Assembly: GCF_902833085.1 (NCBI RefSeq)
Contig: NZ_CADFEB010000011.1
Location: 186,001-250,000 of the forward strand
Direction: 5' to 3'
DNA from: Burkholderia ubonensis
GTDB taxonomy: Bacteria; Pseudomonadota; Gammaproteobacteria; Burkholderiales; Burkholderiaceae
Length of the DNA: 64,000 bases
The position numbers and the translations under genes were made by a program. How positions within the stretch are numbered: position 1 is the first letter of the stretch; the number at the start of each line of letters is the position of its first letter. Of this stretch, positions 17,510-25,659 are shown in pieces. The notes beneath the pieces were generated by a model. That model made no database searches. It was not told where the DNA came from and worked only from the letters and a program-made list of their open reading frames with translations.

Positions 17510-18181
17510 ATGTCGAAACCTGCACGAATCATCACATTCGCCACGGCATTGGTTCTGGCCGCGCCACTGGTTGCCTGGTCAACATCGGCGCGTTGCGAAA
17601 CGGCCGACGTTCATATCGACGATCAGTCCGCCGCACAGTCCCTGATCCAGACCGCCACCCGCGAGATCCAGGTAGAAATGCGCACCCGCGCGATCGCGCC
17701 GAGCGACACCGCGCGAATCATCGAGATCGTCAATCGCAACATCCTTCCGTACACGGATCTGCGCCGCACGACCCGACTGGCGATGGGCCCGTCCTGGAAA
17801 AAGACGACGCCCGAGCAACAGGACGCAATCACGAAACAGTTCGAGCAATTGCTGATCCACACGTATTCGGGCGCGCTCGGGCTCGTGACGCCCAATCTGG
17901 AGTTCCGCTATCCGCCGTCCCACGGGCCGGCCGACGCGACCGACACCGTCGTCAAGACGGTGGCCGTCTACAACGGCGAACCCGTCGAAATCAACTACCG
18001 CCTCTACCGCTCGCCGACGGGCTGGCGCGTGTACGACCTGAACGTGATGGGTGTGTGGCTCGTGCAGATCTACCGGCACCAGTTCAACGAAATCATCCAG
18101 CAGAAGGGCGTCGACGGGCTGATCCAGGCGCTTGCCGAGCAGAACAAGCGGCTCGCCATCTCGCCGCGATCGTGGCAGTGA
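17510..18181 (+). CDS. MlaC/Ttg2D-like periplasmic phospholipid-binding protein
   Basis: Protein of 223 residues with an N-terminal signal (residues 1 to about 30, hydrophobic ITFATALVLAAPLVAW) and the MlaC fold. Family features include AARIIEIVNRNILPYTDLRRTTRLAMG-like helices and the central GWRVYDLNVMGVWLVQIYR signature. MlaC carries phospholipids between the outer-membrane MlaA complex and the inner-membrane MlaFEDB transporter. Here no other mla genes are present. It follows the GMC gene by 69 bp, so it is probably the last gene of the lipid operon and may carry its substrate through the periplasm. That role is inference. Confidence 0.88.
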   Translation: MSKPARIITFATALVLAAPLVAWSTSARCETADVHIDDQSAAQSLIQTATREIQVEMRTRAIAPSDTARIIEIVNRNILPYTDLRRTTRLAMGPSWKKTTPEQQDAITKQFEQLLIHTYSGALGLVTPNLEFRYPPSHGPADATDTVVKTVAVYNGEPVEINYRLYRSPTGWRVYDLNVMGVWLVQIYRHQFNEIIQQKGVDGLIQALAEQNKRLAISPRSWQ

Positions 18182-18274
18182 CCTAGAGCATCCCCTCCAA
18201 TTCCCTGCTCCATTGGGAGAAATCCTCATCTCCCGGGGCTGGCGCGTCCGGCGAAACCGTCTATCATCGTTACA

Positions 18275-18308
18275 TTATTCAATGGCACATTAAAAGCTGA
18301 CTGAATAA
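18275..18308. promoter_or_regulatory. possible inverted-repeat operator upstream of the M24-hydrolase operon
   Basis: The 202-bp gap before 18384 contains an AT-rich patch in otherwise GC-rich DNA. Arms TTATTCA (18275-18281) and TGAATAA (18302-18308) are exact inverted repeats separated by 20 bases. The position is about 75 bp before the ATG and fits a promoter or operator. Evidence is sequence symmetry only. Confidence 0.3.
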
Positions 18309-18383
18309 CCCGGCGGCGACGACGCCCGGCGGTCGTATTCCGGATCAGCGACGACACGCTTGCACGAAACCGGAGACGCCACG

Positions 18384-19265
18384 ATGACCGACCATCCCCT
18401 GCCGGAAGTCCACCTGGACGAACTGCCGCAGTTCCGTGCCGTCCAGCAGCTCGCGTACCGCTGCGTGGAAACCGTCGGCGGCCTGCTCTACCCCGGGATC
18501 ACCGAGAAGGAAGCCGCGCGCCTGCTCGCCGAATGGCTGCAGGACCACGGCGTGCGCGACTGGCTGCACAAGCCGTTCGCGTGGTTCGGCGAGCGCACCG
18601 CGTTCGAGGGCTTCTCGGGCCTCAGGCACATGGGCGGCTTCAATCTCGCGTTCTTCCCGAGCCATCGCCAGCTCGAAACCGACATGCCGGTGATCCTCGA
18701 CGTCGCGCCGGTGCTCGACGGCATCGTCGCCGACGTCGGCTATGCGCACTGTCTCGGCGAGAACCCGATCCTCGACCAGCTGCAGGACGACCTGATGGAT
18801 CACCGCGAGTTGATCGTGCGGCTCGTCAAGGCGCGCCGGCCGATGGCCGAAGTCGCGCAGGAAGTCGACGCGCTGTGCCGCCGCCAGGGCGTCGAGCCGC
18901 GCCACAAGGCGTATCCGTTCAAGGTGCTCGCGCATCGCGTCGCGAAGATCCACAAGCTGTCGAAGCCGCGCTTCGTCGCGCGCTTCGGGCTGAACGCGAC
19001 CCGCAACCTGCTGCTCGACCAGGGCCGCGCCGCGAAGCGGCAGGGCTGGTCGCCGCTGTGGTCGATCGACCGCCGCTCGGAGCATGCGCCGGTGCCGGGC
19101 CTGTGGGCGGTCGAGCCGCACCTCGGCTTCGCGGGCGTCGGCGCGAAATTCGAGGAGCTGCTCGTGATCACCGACGACGACGCGTACTGGCTCGACGACG
19201 ACCTGCCGCACGTGCGCCGCTGGCAGCGCCGCCAAGCCGGGCACGCGCACGCGGTCACGGCCTGA
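18384..19265 (+). CDS. M24-family (creatinase/aminopeptidase fold) metallopeptidase-like protein
   Basis: Protein of 293 residues with the pita-bread fold signature of M24 peptidases. The expected metal ligands appear in order: ILDVAPVLDGIVADVG (two Asp eleven residues apart), a His in VLAHRVAKIH, Glu in WAVEPHLG and Glu in KFEELLVI. The N-terminal domain of full-length prolidases is lacking. The start MTDHPLP follows a GGAGA-containing site; an upstream ATG at 18360 is less well placed. It heads an operon with a hydrolase-SDR fusion and a PF10118-like protein. Members of such clusters may act on non-peptide substrates. Confidence 0.8.
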   Translation: MTDHPLPEVHLDELPQFRAVQQLAYRCVETVGGLLYPGITEKEAARLLAEWLQDHGVRDWLHKPFAWFGERTAFEGFSGLRHMGGFNLAFFPSHRQLETDMPVILDVAPVLDGIVADVGYAHCLGENPILDQLQDDLMDHRELIVRLVKARRPMAEVAQEVDALCRRQGVEPRHKAYPFKVLAHRVAKIHKLSKPRFVARFGLNATRNLLLDQGRAAKRQGWSPLWSIDRRSEHAPVPGLWAVEPHLGFAGVGAKFEELLVITDDDAYWLDDDLPHVRRWQRRQAGHAHAVTA

Positions 19266-19297
19266 CGCCCCCTTTCCCGAACCTGAGCGGACCCACG

Positions 19298-21085
19298 ATG
19301 CAGCCACTTTCCGACGAAGCGCCGCTGGCCCTGTTCGATTCCGTCTTCACCGAAACCGCCGTCGCGTCCGGCGACCTGACGCTCGCGGTCCGAACCTGGG
19401 GCGACCCGGCCCGCACGCCGGTCGTGCTGGTGCACGGCTATCCGGACGACAGCAGCGTCTGGCAGCACGTCGCGCCGCTGCTCGCGCGCCGGCATTACGT
19501 GATCGCGTACGACGTGCGCGGCGCGGGCCTGTCGGGCGCGCCCCGGCGCACGGCCGACTACCGGCTCGCGAAGCTGACCGACGATTTCGTGGCGGTGATC
19601 GACGCGCTCTGCCCCGGCCGCCCCGTCCACCTGATCGCGCACGACTGGGGCTCGATCCAGGGCTGGGAATTCGTCACCGAGCCGCGGCTCGCGGGCCGCA
19701 TCGCGTCGTACACGTCGTGCTCGGGCCCGTGCCTCGACCACGTCGGCTTCTGGCTGCGCGAACGCCTGCTGCGTCCGACGCCCGCGTCGCTGGCCAGGCT
19801 CGGCGGCCAGCTCGTGCGGTCGTGGTACGTGTACGTGTTCCACCTGCCGTTCATCCCCGAGCTGAGCTGGCGGCTGTGGCTCGGCCGCGCGTGGCCGGGC
19901 CTGCTGCGCCGCGTCGAGAAGACGCGCGTCGCGCCGCGCGCGACGCAGGCCGACGACGGCGCGCGCGGCGTGCGGCTCTATCGCGCGAACTTCATCCGCT
20001 GCCTGTTCACGCCGCGCGAGCGCTACGCGCATGCGCCGGTGCAGACGATCGTGCCGCTCGGCGACAAGTACGTGAGCCCCGCGCTGTCCGAAAACCTGTC
20101 GCGCTGGGTGCCGCAGTACTACCGGCGCGAAGTCGCCGCCGGACACTGGCTGCCGCTCGCCGATCCCGCGCGCTTCGCGGGCCTCGCGCAGCAACTGATC
20201 GACGCGGTCGAGCGCGGCGCAGAACCGCCCGCTCTCGCCAATGCGCGGCGCCGCGCGACGAGCGGACGCTTCAGCGGCAAGGTCGCGGTCGTCACCGGCG
20301 CGGGCAGCGGGATCGGCCGCTGCGCGGCGCTCGCGTTCGCGCGCGAAGGCGCGACGATCGTTGCGGTCGACATCGACACGGCAAGCGCCGAGCGCACCGC
20401 GCTGCTGGTCCGCCTGATCGGCGCGCAGGCCCATGCGAAACGCGTGGACGTCGGCTCCGCCGACGAGATGGAAGCGCTCGCCGGCTGGGTCGGCAGCGAG
20501 CTCGGCGGTGCGGACGTCGTGATCAACAACGCGGGCATCGGCATGGCGGGCGGCATCCTCGACACCAGCGCCGCGCACTGGGCGCGGATCCTGCACGTGA
20601 ACCTGTGGGGCGTGATCCACGGCTCGCGGCTGTTCGCGCAGCAGATGGCCGCGCGCGGCGCCGGCGGCCACATCGTCAACACCGCGTCGGCGGCCGCGTT
20701 CGGGCCGTCGCGCGACCTGCCCGCGTATGCGACGACCAAGGCCGCGGTGCTGATGCTCAGCGAATGCATGCGCGCGGAGCTGGCCGAAAAAGGCATCGGC
20801 GTGACCGCCGTGTGCCCGGGCTTCGCGGAAACCGGAATCATGGCGTCGACGCAATACGCGGGCGCCGATGCGCAGGACGAAGCGCGCCTGCGCAAGCGCG
20901 CGACGAAGCTCTACCAGATGCGCGGCCTGAAACCCGAGACCGTCGCGCAGGCGATGGTCGACGGCGTGCTGCGCAACCGGCCGGTCGTCGCGGTCGGGGC
21001 CGAGGCGCACGCGCTGCGCTTCGTCGGCCGCTTCATGCCGTGGCTCGGCCGGATGATCGCCCGCGTCAGCATGGCATCGCACTGA
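19298..21085 (+). CDS. alpha/beta hydrolase fused to a short-chain dehydrogenase
   Basis: Bifunctional protein of 595 residues. The N-terminal half (about 1-310) is an epoxide-hydrolase-like alpha/beta domain with VLVHGYPDD and IAHDWGS, where the Asp of HDWGS takes the nucleophile position. The C-terminal half (about 325-595) is an SDR with TGAGSGIG near residue 333, NNAGIG, a Ser in NTASAAAF and YATTK near 476 giving the Tyr-Lys pair. Such fusions suggest that the hydrolase product is passed to the dehydrogenase. It lies 32 bp after the M24 gene and 42 bp before the PF10118-like gene. Substrate is unknown; a lipid epoxide, ester or sterol is possible. Confidence 0.88.
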   Translation: MQPLSDEAPLALFDSVFTETAVASGDLTLAVRTWGDPARTPVVLVHGYPDDSSVWQHVAPLLARRHYVIAYDVRGAGLSGAPRRTADYRLAKLTDDFVAVIDALCPGRPVHLIAHDWGSIQGWEFVTEPRLAGRIASYTSCSGPCLDHVGFWLRERLLRPTPASLARLGGQLVRSWYVYVFHLPFIPELSWRLWLGRAWPGLLRRVEKTRVAPRATQADDGARGVRLYRANFIRCLFTPRERYAHAPVQTIVPLGDKYVSPALSENLSRWVPQYYRREVAAGHWLPLADPARFAGLAQQLIDAVERGAEPPALANARRRATSGRFSGKVAVVTGAGSGIGRCAALAFAREGATIVAVDIDTASAERTALLVRLIGAQAHAKRVDVGSADEMEALAGWVGSELGGADVVINNAGIGMAGGILDTSAAHWARILHVNLWGVIHGSRLFAQQMAARGAGGHIVNTASAAAFGPSRDLPAYATTKAAVLMLSECMRAELAEKGIGVTAVCPGFAETGIMASTQYAGADAQDEARLRKRATKLYQMRGLKPETVAQAMVDGVLRNRPVVAVGAEAHALRFVGRFMPWLGRMIARVSMASH

Positions 21086-21127
21086 CGGCACAACGACACG
21101 GCAACGACGCCGCACCGGGAGACACAC

Positions 21128-22033
21128 ATGACCGCTACCGCCGACTACCACCAGATCAAGGCCCGCCACGTGAAGTTCGACTTCAGCGACACGCCGGTCA
21201 CGTGGGTGCCGGACGATCCGGGCAGCACGCACATCATCAACACGCTGAACCTGCTGTTTCCGGAGGGCGAGCTGTGGTTCTGCCGCGTGTACAACAAGGC
21301 GTTGCCGCTCATCACCGACGCGCGGCTGCGCGACGAGGCCGAAGGCTTCCTGCGGCAGGAAGCCGTGCATTCGCGCTCGCACGGCGGCGTGCTCAAGCAC
21401 TACTACGACCGCCACGGGATCGACACGAAGCCGTTCACGCAGAAGCTCAACTGGCTGTTCACGCGCGTGCTCGGCGAAGCGCCGCTCGGGCTGAAGATCG
21501 GCCATACGCGGTTCTGGCTGCGCCAGCAGCTCGCGGTGATCGCATCGCTCGAGCACTTCTTCGGCTATCTCGGCAACTGGGTGCTCAACGCGCACGGGCT
21601 CGACGAAGGCCGCGCCGATCCCACGATGGTCGACCTGCTGCGCTGGCACGGCGCCGAGGAAGTCGAGCACCGCACCGTCGCGTTCGACATCTACCGCCAC
21701 CTGGGCGGCACGTATCCGGAGCGCTGCATGCACATGACGTTCGTGATCGTGCTGCTGCTCTACTACATCACGAAGGGCGCGAAGTTCATGTACCGGCGCG
21801 ACCCGGGCGCGGGCCGCTATCCGGGTTTCGTGCGGTCGTGGCGGCAGGGCTCGCGGCGCGGGCACCTGCCGTCGTTCTGGAAGGTGATCGGCGCGGCGCT
21901 GCGCTATTTCAAGCCGGGCTACACGCCGCACCACGAAGGGTCGACCGAGCAGGCGCTCGCCTATCTGGCGCGCTCGCCGGCCGCGCAGGCAGCCGCGCAC
22001 GGCGGCAACTGGGGGGCGACGAAGGGCGCGTGA
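21128..22033 (+). CDS. metal-dependent hydrolase-like protein (PF10118 type)
   Basis: Protein of 301 residues resembling the PF10118 family, sometimes annotated as metal-dependent hydrolase. It has several His/Glu pairs that could bind a di-iron or zinc centre: RQEAVHSRSHGG, SLEHFFGYL and HGAEEVEHRTVAFDIY. The repeated ExxH pattern on helices is more like a ferritin-like di-iron oxygenase than a classical hydrolase. One hydrophobic segment (VIVLLLYYI) lies near residue 210. It is the last gene of the three-gene operon beginning at 18384. The family occurs near fatty-acid and sterol enzymes; activity is unproven. Confidence 0.78.
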   Translation: MTATADYHQIKARHVKFDFSDTPVTWVPDDPGSTHIINTLNLLFPEGELWFCRVYNKALPLITDARLRDEAEGFLRQEAVHSRSHGGVLKHYYDRHGIDTKPFTQKLNWLFTRVLGEAPLGLKIGHTRFWLRQQLAVIASLEHFFGYLGNWVLNAHGLDEGRADPTMVDLLRWHGAEEVEHRTVAFDIYRHLGGTYPERCMHMTFVIVLLLYYITKGAKFMYRRDPGAGRYPGFVRSWRQGSRRGHLPSFWKVIGAALRYFKPGYTPHHEGSTEQALAYLARSPAAQAAAHGGNWGATKGA

Positions 22034-22103
22034 CGCGCGACGGCGCGCGCGGCCCGCGCCGAAATGCGTACAATCGCGGCTTCATTTCCCCGGAGGTGCC
22101 GCG

Positions 22104-22391
22104 ATGGCCATGAAAAAAACCGATCTCGAAAAGAACAAGGCGCTCAAGCTGACGCACGCGATGAAGCAGTCCAGCTCCGCGCGTTTCGGCAAGGGCAGCG
22201 AAACGGCGGCGCCGCTCGACCGCCGCGCGCAGCGCAAGCTCGACCAGGAGCAAGGCCTCGTGCCGTTCGCATGCAAGCTCAACGCGGAGCTCGTCGAGCA
22301 GCTGAAGGCGCGCGCGGCGACGCATCCGGACGGCATGACCGGCCTGCTGTCCGAACTGCTCGTCAACGGGCTCGCGCAGCGCGACGCGTAA
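22104..22391 (+). CDS. small basic hypothetical protein
   Basis: Protein of 95 residues, rich in Lys and Arg in its first half (MAMKKTDLEKNKALK) and with a short C-terminal helical part, ELVEQLKARAATHPDGMTGLLSELL, that resembles a ribbon-helix-helix-like tail. CCGGAGGTG lies at good distance from the ATG, so it is very probably translated. It stands alone 70 bp after the PF10118-like gene. No named family is recognised; a nucleic-acid-binding role is only suggested by charge. Confidence 0.65.
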   Translation: MAMKKTDLEKNKALKLTHAMKQSSSARFGKGSETAAPLDRRAQRKLDQEQGLVPFACKLNAELVEQLKARAATHPDGMTGLLSELLVNGLAQRDA

Positions 22392-22413
22392 CCCGCGCTT
22401 GTCTCGAAATTTC

Positions 22414-22600
22414 CGTTGACAACGCCGCGCCTGCACGACAAACTCGTTCGCATGCCTACGTTCAAGCTCATCGCCATCGCGATCAATCACCGAGTGAACG
22501 CCCATACGGGCGAATCACCGGGGGCGCTTGTGCGTTAGCATCCAGAGCAGCACTGCATGTCACAAGGCCTCGCCGGAAACGGATGAGGCCTTTTTGTTTT
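22414..22600 (+). ncRNA. possible small RNA or leader ending in a terminator
   Basis: A TTGACA box starts at 22414 in the gap between two small genes. Downstream lies a compact hairpin CGCCC-ATAC-GGGCG (22499-22512) flanked by two copies of AATCACCG. The interval then closes with an intrinsic terminator, stem AAGGCCTC/GAGGCCTT with a T-rich tail, at 22564-22600. Promoter-like box, structured body and terminator within about 190 bp are what a trans-acting sRNA or an attenuating leader of the next gene would look like. No known family is recognised. Confidence 0.35.
22564..22600 (+). terminator. rho-independent terminator
   Basis: Arms AAGGCCTC (22564-22571) and GAGGCCTT (22585-22592) pair perfectly around a 13-base loop and run into TTTTTGTTTT. 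It lies 40 bp before the DUF2917-like start, so it either ends a small RNA or attenuates that gene. Confidence 0.8.
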
Positions 22601-22640
22601 GGTGCGCGTCATCCGCCCGGCTCAACGGATGGAGATGACG

Positions 22641-23015
22641 ATGGACCAAGCAAGCCAGCTGTTTGTTCGTCCCGATCTGCGCTGCCCCGGCGCGATCGCA
22701 TTGCCGAGAGTCGTGATTCATTTCGCCGTCGCGCCGCGCAAGACGCTGACGTGGCGCGCGCCGAACGACGCCGAACTCCGGGCGCACGACGCGACGCTGT
22801 GGGTCACGCGGCTCGCGAGCGTCGACGATTACTGGATGCGCCCCGGCGACGTGCTGCGCATCCCGCGCGGCGAACGCATCTGGCTGAGCACGGACGGCGA
22901 CCAGCCGGCCGAGGCGTCGATCACGACCGCGTACGTGAAGCGCGGCGAGCGGCTGCAACGCGCGCTCGCGCAGATGCGGCGCATGCTGCGCGGGCCCGGG
23001 CGAAGCCGGGAATGA
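22641..23015 (+). CDS. DUF2917-like protein
   Basis: Protein of 124 residues resembling DUF2917, with a cupin-like pattern of short strands: LTWRAPNDAELRAHDATLWVTR and DYWMRPGDVLRIPRGERIWLSTDG. It has a basic C-terminus. Three in-frame ATGs lie close together (22629, 22635, 22641); the third is chosen because GGAG at 22631 is correctly spaced from it. The gene is single. Its role is unknown. It lies directly after a strong terminator, so it either has its own promoter or depends on read-through. Confidence 0.65.
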   Translation: MDQASQLFVRPDLRCPGAIALPRVVIHFAVAPRKTLTWRAPNDAELRAHDATLWVTRLASVDDYWMRPGDVLRIPRGERIWLSTDGDQPAEASITTAYVKRGERLQRALAQMRRMLRGPGRSRE

Positions 23016-23165
23016 TGCGGCCGTCGTCACGCGCGCGGCGCGCGGGGCCGATGGATGCGGCATGAGGAAACGCAAGCACCTGCGACGCAGCGCATCGCAG
23101 GTGTGCACCGGGTGACGCGGCAGCGCCGCTGCGTGCCGCGAACGATCGCGCGCCGCGCGCGATCA

Positions 23166-23444
23166 TCAGGTGCTGGCGGCGAGACGCGGGCCCGTGCCGC
23201 GCGGACTGGATTCGATTTCGGGCCGTTGCGTCGGCTGCGCGCTCACCCAAGGTTCGATGCCCTGCCTCTGCACCTCCTCGAGAAACGACACGCGCGTACG
23301 CCAGTAATCCGCTTGTAATTTCGCATCGATGACGCGCTGCTCGGCCGTGAACAGTTCCATGCGTGCCGTGACGAGCATCGACGCAGCGGTTTTCTCCGGC
23401 GTGGGGGCGTGCCGCAACGCCCAACGGCTGATCCAGTTCAACAT
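23166..23444 (-). CDS. small hypothetical protein
   Basis: Protein of 92 residues starting MLNWISRWALRHAPTPEKT, with a central helix TARMELFTAEQRVIDAKLQADYWRTRVSFLEE that looks like a coiled coil or scaffold helix, and a Pro/Ser-rich tail. GGAGG precedes the ATG. No signal peptide or membrane segment is visible. It is an isolated minus-strand gene between the DUF2917-like gene and a long gap. I do not recognise a named family. Confidence 0.6.
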   Translation of the reverse strand: MLNWISRWALRHAPTPEKTAASMLVTARMELFTAEQRVIDAKLQADYWRTRVSFLEEVQRQGIEPWVSAQPTQRPEIESSPRGTGPRLAAST

Positions 23445-24174
23445 GCTGACCTCCGTGATAACGGATGAACCCGCATCGGGCAATCGCAATCGGCCGCCCG
23501 GCGCCCGCGTGCGCAACGGCCGCCGTGCTTTACCACCAGGGGCGCTCCACGGGCCGCCGACTCCCCGCGTCAACGGCAATCGGCCCGGTGCGCATGCACG
23601 GTTCATCTATCCTAGGAACAGTTGCCGGTTAACGCGATGGGGTCTTGCACTCTTTTACACAGAAACCACAGTCCGCATTGCAATACGCGATGACAGTTGC
23701 GCGCGGAACGGCTTCAGCGCAGCATAGCCCGATGCCCGCTCGGCGCTGGACTGACGAATCGGTTCACCCGTGCATTCGCCCTGCCACACGTGCACGCGAG
23801 GTGCACACGAGGTGCACGCGAGGCGGCGCATGCACGGTTCGCGTGCAGCATGCGCAGCTCCGTTTCATCCGCATGTCGGCGCCGCTCTCCCGCGTTTTGT
23901 CCCGTTTCTCCCCATTTCGCCGCCCTTTCCCGTCCGAACCGGTAAAATGCGCGCCTTCCCGCAGCCGGCCCCGCCGACCGACCGTACTCGGCCAGCCGCT
24001 GATCGTGCCCCGCAACTATATCGTCCGACCTATCCCGGCTATTACAATCCGCCGATAGTCACGCAATAGTGGCTGGTTACAGTACGCCGGCCGCACCCGG
24101 CTGGCTGCGCAGCTACAAGAAATCAACGTAACAAGTAACAAGCAACACGACAAACCGACCGGAGAAACGCCTAC
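23445..24174. other. 730-bp gap upstream of the purine permease with an 11-bp tandem repeat
   Basis: No convincing gene is seen. The gap holds three adjacent 11-bp units GTGCACNCGAG at 23790-23822, each with a GTGCAC palindrome, and two copies of GCGCATGCACGGTTC (about 23590 and 23827). Some AT-rich, promoter-like sequence lies near 23615-23690 and again at 24010-24070. Purine riboswitch architecture was looked for before the permease and not recognised. Confidence 0.5.
23790..23822. repeat. three tandem copies of an 11-bp GTGCAC unit
   Basis: Units at 23790-23800, 23801-23811 and 23812-23822 read GTGCACGCGAG, GTGCACACGAG and GTGCACGCGAG. The 11-bp period is close to one helical turn, so the palindromic cores fall on one face of the DNA. 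Confidence 0.85.
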
Positions 24175-25476
24175 ATGGAATCCATCAAGCGGTATTTCGG
24201 CTTCGCTGAAGCCGGCACCGACTTCCGCACCGAAATACTCGCGGGCGTCACCACGTTCCTGACGATGGCTTACATCATCTTCGTCAACCCCGCGATTCTC
24301 GGTGACGCCGGCATGCCGAAGGAATCCGTGTTCGTCGCGACCTGCCTCGTCGCGGCGCTCGCGTCGATCATCATGGGCCTGTACGCGAACTATCCGATCG
24401 CGTGCGCGCCCGGCATGGGCCTCAACGCTTACTTCGCGTACACGGTCGTCAAGGGAATGGGCTTCACGTGGCAGGCCGCGCTCGGCGCGGTGTTCATCTC
24501 CGGCTGCCTGTTCCTGCTCGTCACGCTGTTCCGCGTGCGCGAAGCGATCGTCAACGGCATCCCGAAATCGCTGCGCATCTCGATCACCGCCGGCATCGGC
24601 CTGTTCCTCGGCATCATCTCGCTGAAGACCTCGGGCGTGATCGTCGGCAGCCCGGCCACGCTCGTCACGCTCGGCGATCTGCACAAGCCGACCACGATCC
24701 TGTCGATCATCGGCTTCTTCACGATCGTCACGCTCGACCACCTGCGCGTGCGCGGCGCGATCCTGATCGGCATCATCGGCGTCACGATCCTGTCGTTCTT
24801 CTTCGGCGGCAACGAATTCCACGGCGTGTTCTCCGCGCCGCCGTCGATCGATGCGACGCTGTTCAAGCTCGACATCGGCGCGGCGCTGTCGACCGGCGTG
24901 ATCAACGTGATCCTGGTGTTCTTCCTCGTCGAGCTGTTCGATGCGACCGGCACGCTGATGGGCGTCGCGAACCGCGCGGGCCTGCTGGTCCAGGGCAAGA
25001 TGGACCGGCTCAACAAGGCGCTGCTCGCGGACAGCACCGCGATCGTCGCGGGCTCGGTGCTCGGCACGTCGTCGACCACCGCGTACATCGAGAGCGCATC
25101 CGGCGTGCAGGCCGGCGGGCGCACCGGCGTAACCGCGATCACCGTCGCGGTGCTGTTCCTCGCGTGCCTGTTCATCGCGCCGCTCGCGGGCGTCGTGCCG
25201 GGCTATGCGACCGCGCCGGCGCTGCTGTACGTGTCGTGCCTGATGCTGCGCGACATGGTCGACGTGCCGTGGGACGACGCGACCGAAGCCGTGCCGGCCG
25301 CGCTGACCGCGCTGCTGATGCCGTTCACGTACTCGATCGCGAACGGCGTCGCGTTCGGCTTCATCGCGTACGGCGGCCTCAAGCTGCTGACGGGCCAGGT
25401 GCGGCAGGTCAAGCCGATCGTGTGGATCATCGCCGCCGTGTTCCTGTTCCGCTTCTTCTATCTCGGCAGCGAATGA
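24175..25476 (+). CDS. NCS2-family purine (adenine/guanine/hypoxanthine) permease
   Basis: Inner-membrane proton symporter for purine bases, 433 residues with 12-14 membrane segments. It belongs to the AzgA-like branch. It starts with an amphipathic helix (YFGFAEAGTDFRTEILAG) and shows TFLTMAYIIFVNP, ACAPGMGLNAYFAY and ELFDATGTLMGVA, the conserved transport motifs of this group, with SSTTAYIESASGV later. GGAGA is upstream of the ATG. It is followed closely by a strong terminator, so it is monocistronic. The exact base transported (adenine versus guanine/hypoxanthine) cannot be told. Confidence 0.93.
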   Translation: MESIKRYFGFAEAGTDFRTEILAGVTTFLTMAYIIFVNPAILGDAGMPKESVFVATCLVAALASIIMGLYANYPIACAPGMGLNAYFAYTVVKGMGFTWQAALGAVFISGCLFLLVTLFRVREAIVNGIPKSLRISITAGIGLFLGIISLKTSGVIVGSPATLVTLGDLHKPTTILSIIGFFTIVTLDHLRVRGAILIGIIGVTILSFFFGGNEFHGVFSAPPSIDATLFKLDIGAALSTGVINVILVFFLVELFDATGTLMGVANRAGLLVQGKMDRLNKALLADSTAIVAGSVLGTSSTTAYIESASGVQAGGRTGVTAITVAVLFLACLFIAPLAGVVPGYATAPALLYVSCLMLRDMVDVPWDDATEAVPAALTALLMPFTYSIANGVAFGFIAYGGLKLLTGQVRQVKPIVWIIAAVFLFRFFYLGSE

Positions 25477-25502
25477 GCGTCGCGCGACGCGCCGCATAAC
25501 GA

Positions 25503-25528
25503 AAAACGCCACTTTCGAGTGGCGTTTT
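25503..25528 (+). terminator. rho-independent terminator of the purine permease
   Basis: Perfect 11-bp arms AAAACGCCACT and AGTGGCGTTTT close on a stable TTCG tetraloop 27 bp after the permease stop. The symmetrical A and T tails make it bidirectional. Confidence 0.93.
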
Positions 25529-25659
25529 CATTGGTGCGCGGGCATCGGGTGGACGCGAAACGGCGACGACAAACCCCCGGCGCGCCTGGGCGGCGCGCGC
25601 GGACTCGACGACCGGACCCCGCTGCGCTCAGCGGCGCCCGCTCGACACGCGCTCGGCGT

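Noticed and set aside
18195..18240. Terminator after the MlaC gene
   Set aside because: GGGAGA and TCTCCC arms can pair near 18214-18235, but no T run follows and the stem is short.
18800..22000. Very long minus-strand frame opposite the M24-SDR-PF10118 operon
   Set aside because: The sequence is Arg/Ala/Val-rich without any motif, while the plus strand carries three clear enzyme families with ribosome sites.
24010..24174. Purine riboswitch before the NCS2 permease
   Set aside because: No three-way junction with conserved loops of the purine class could be traced by eye, and no other known aptamer was recognised.
24016..25512. Minus-strand frame opposite the purine permease
   Set aside because: The Asp/Arg/Gln-rich composition is the usual antisense shadow of a membrane protein gene.
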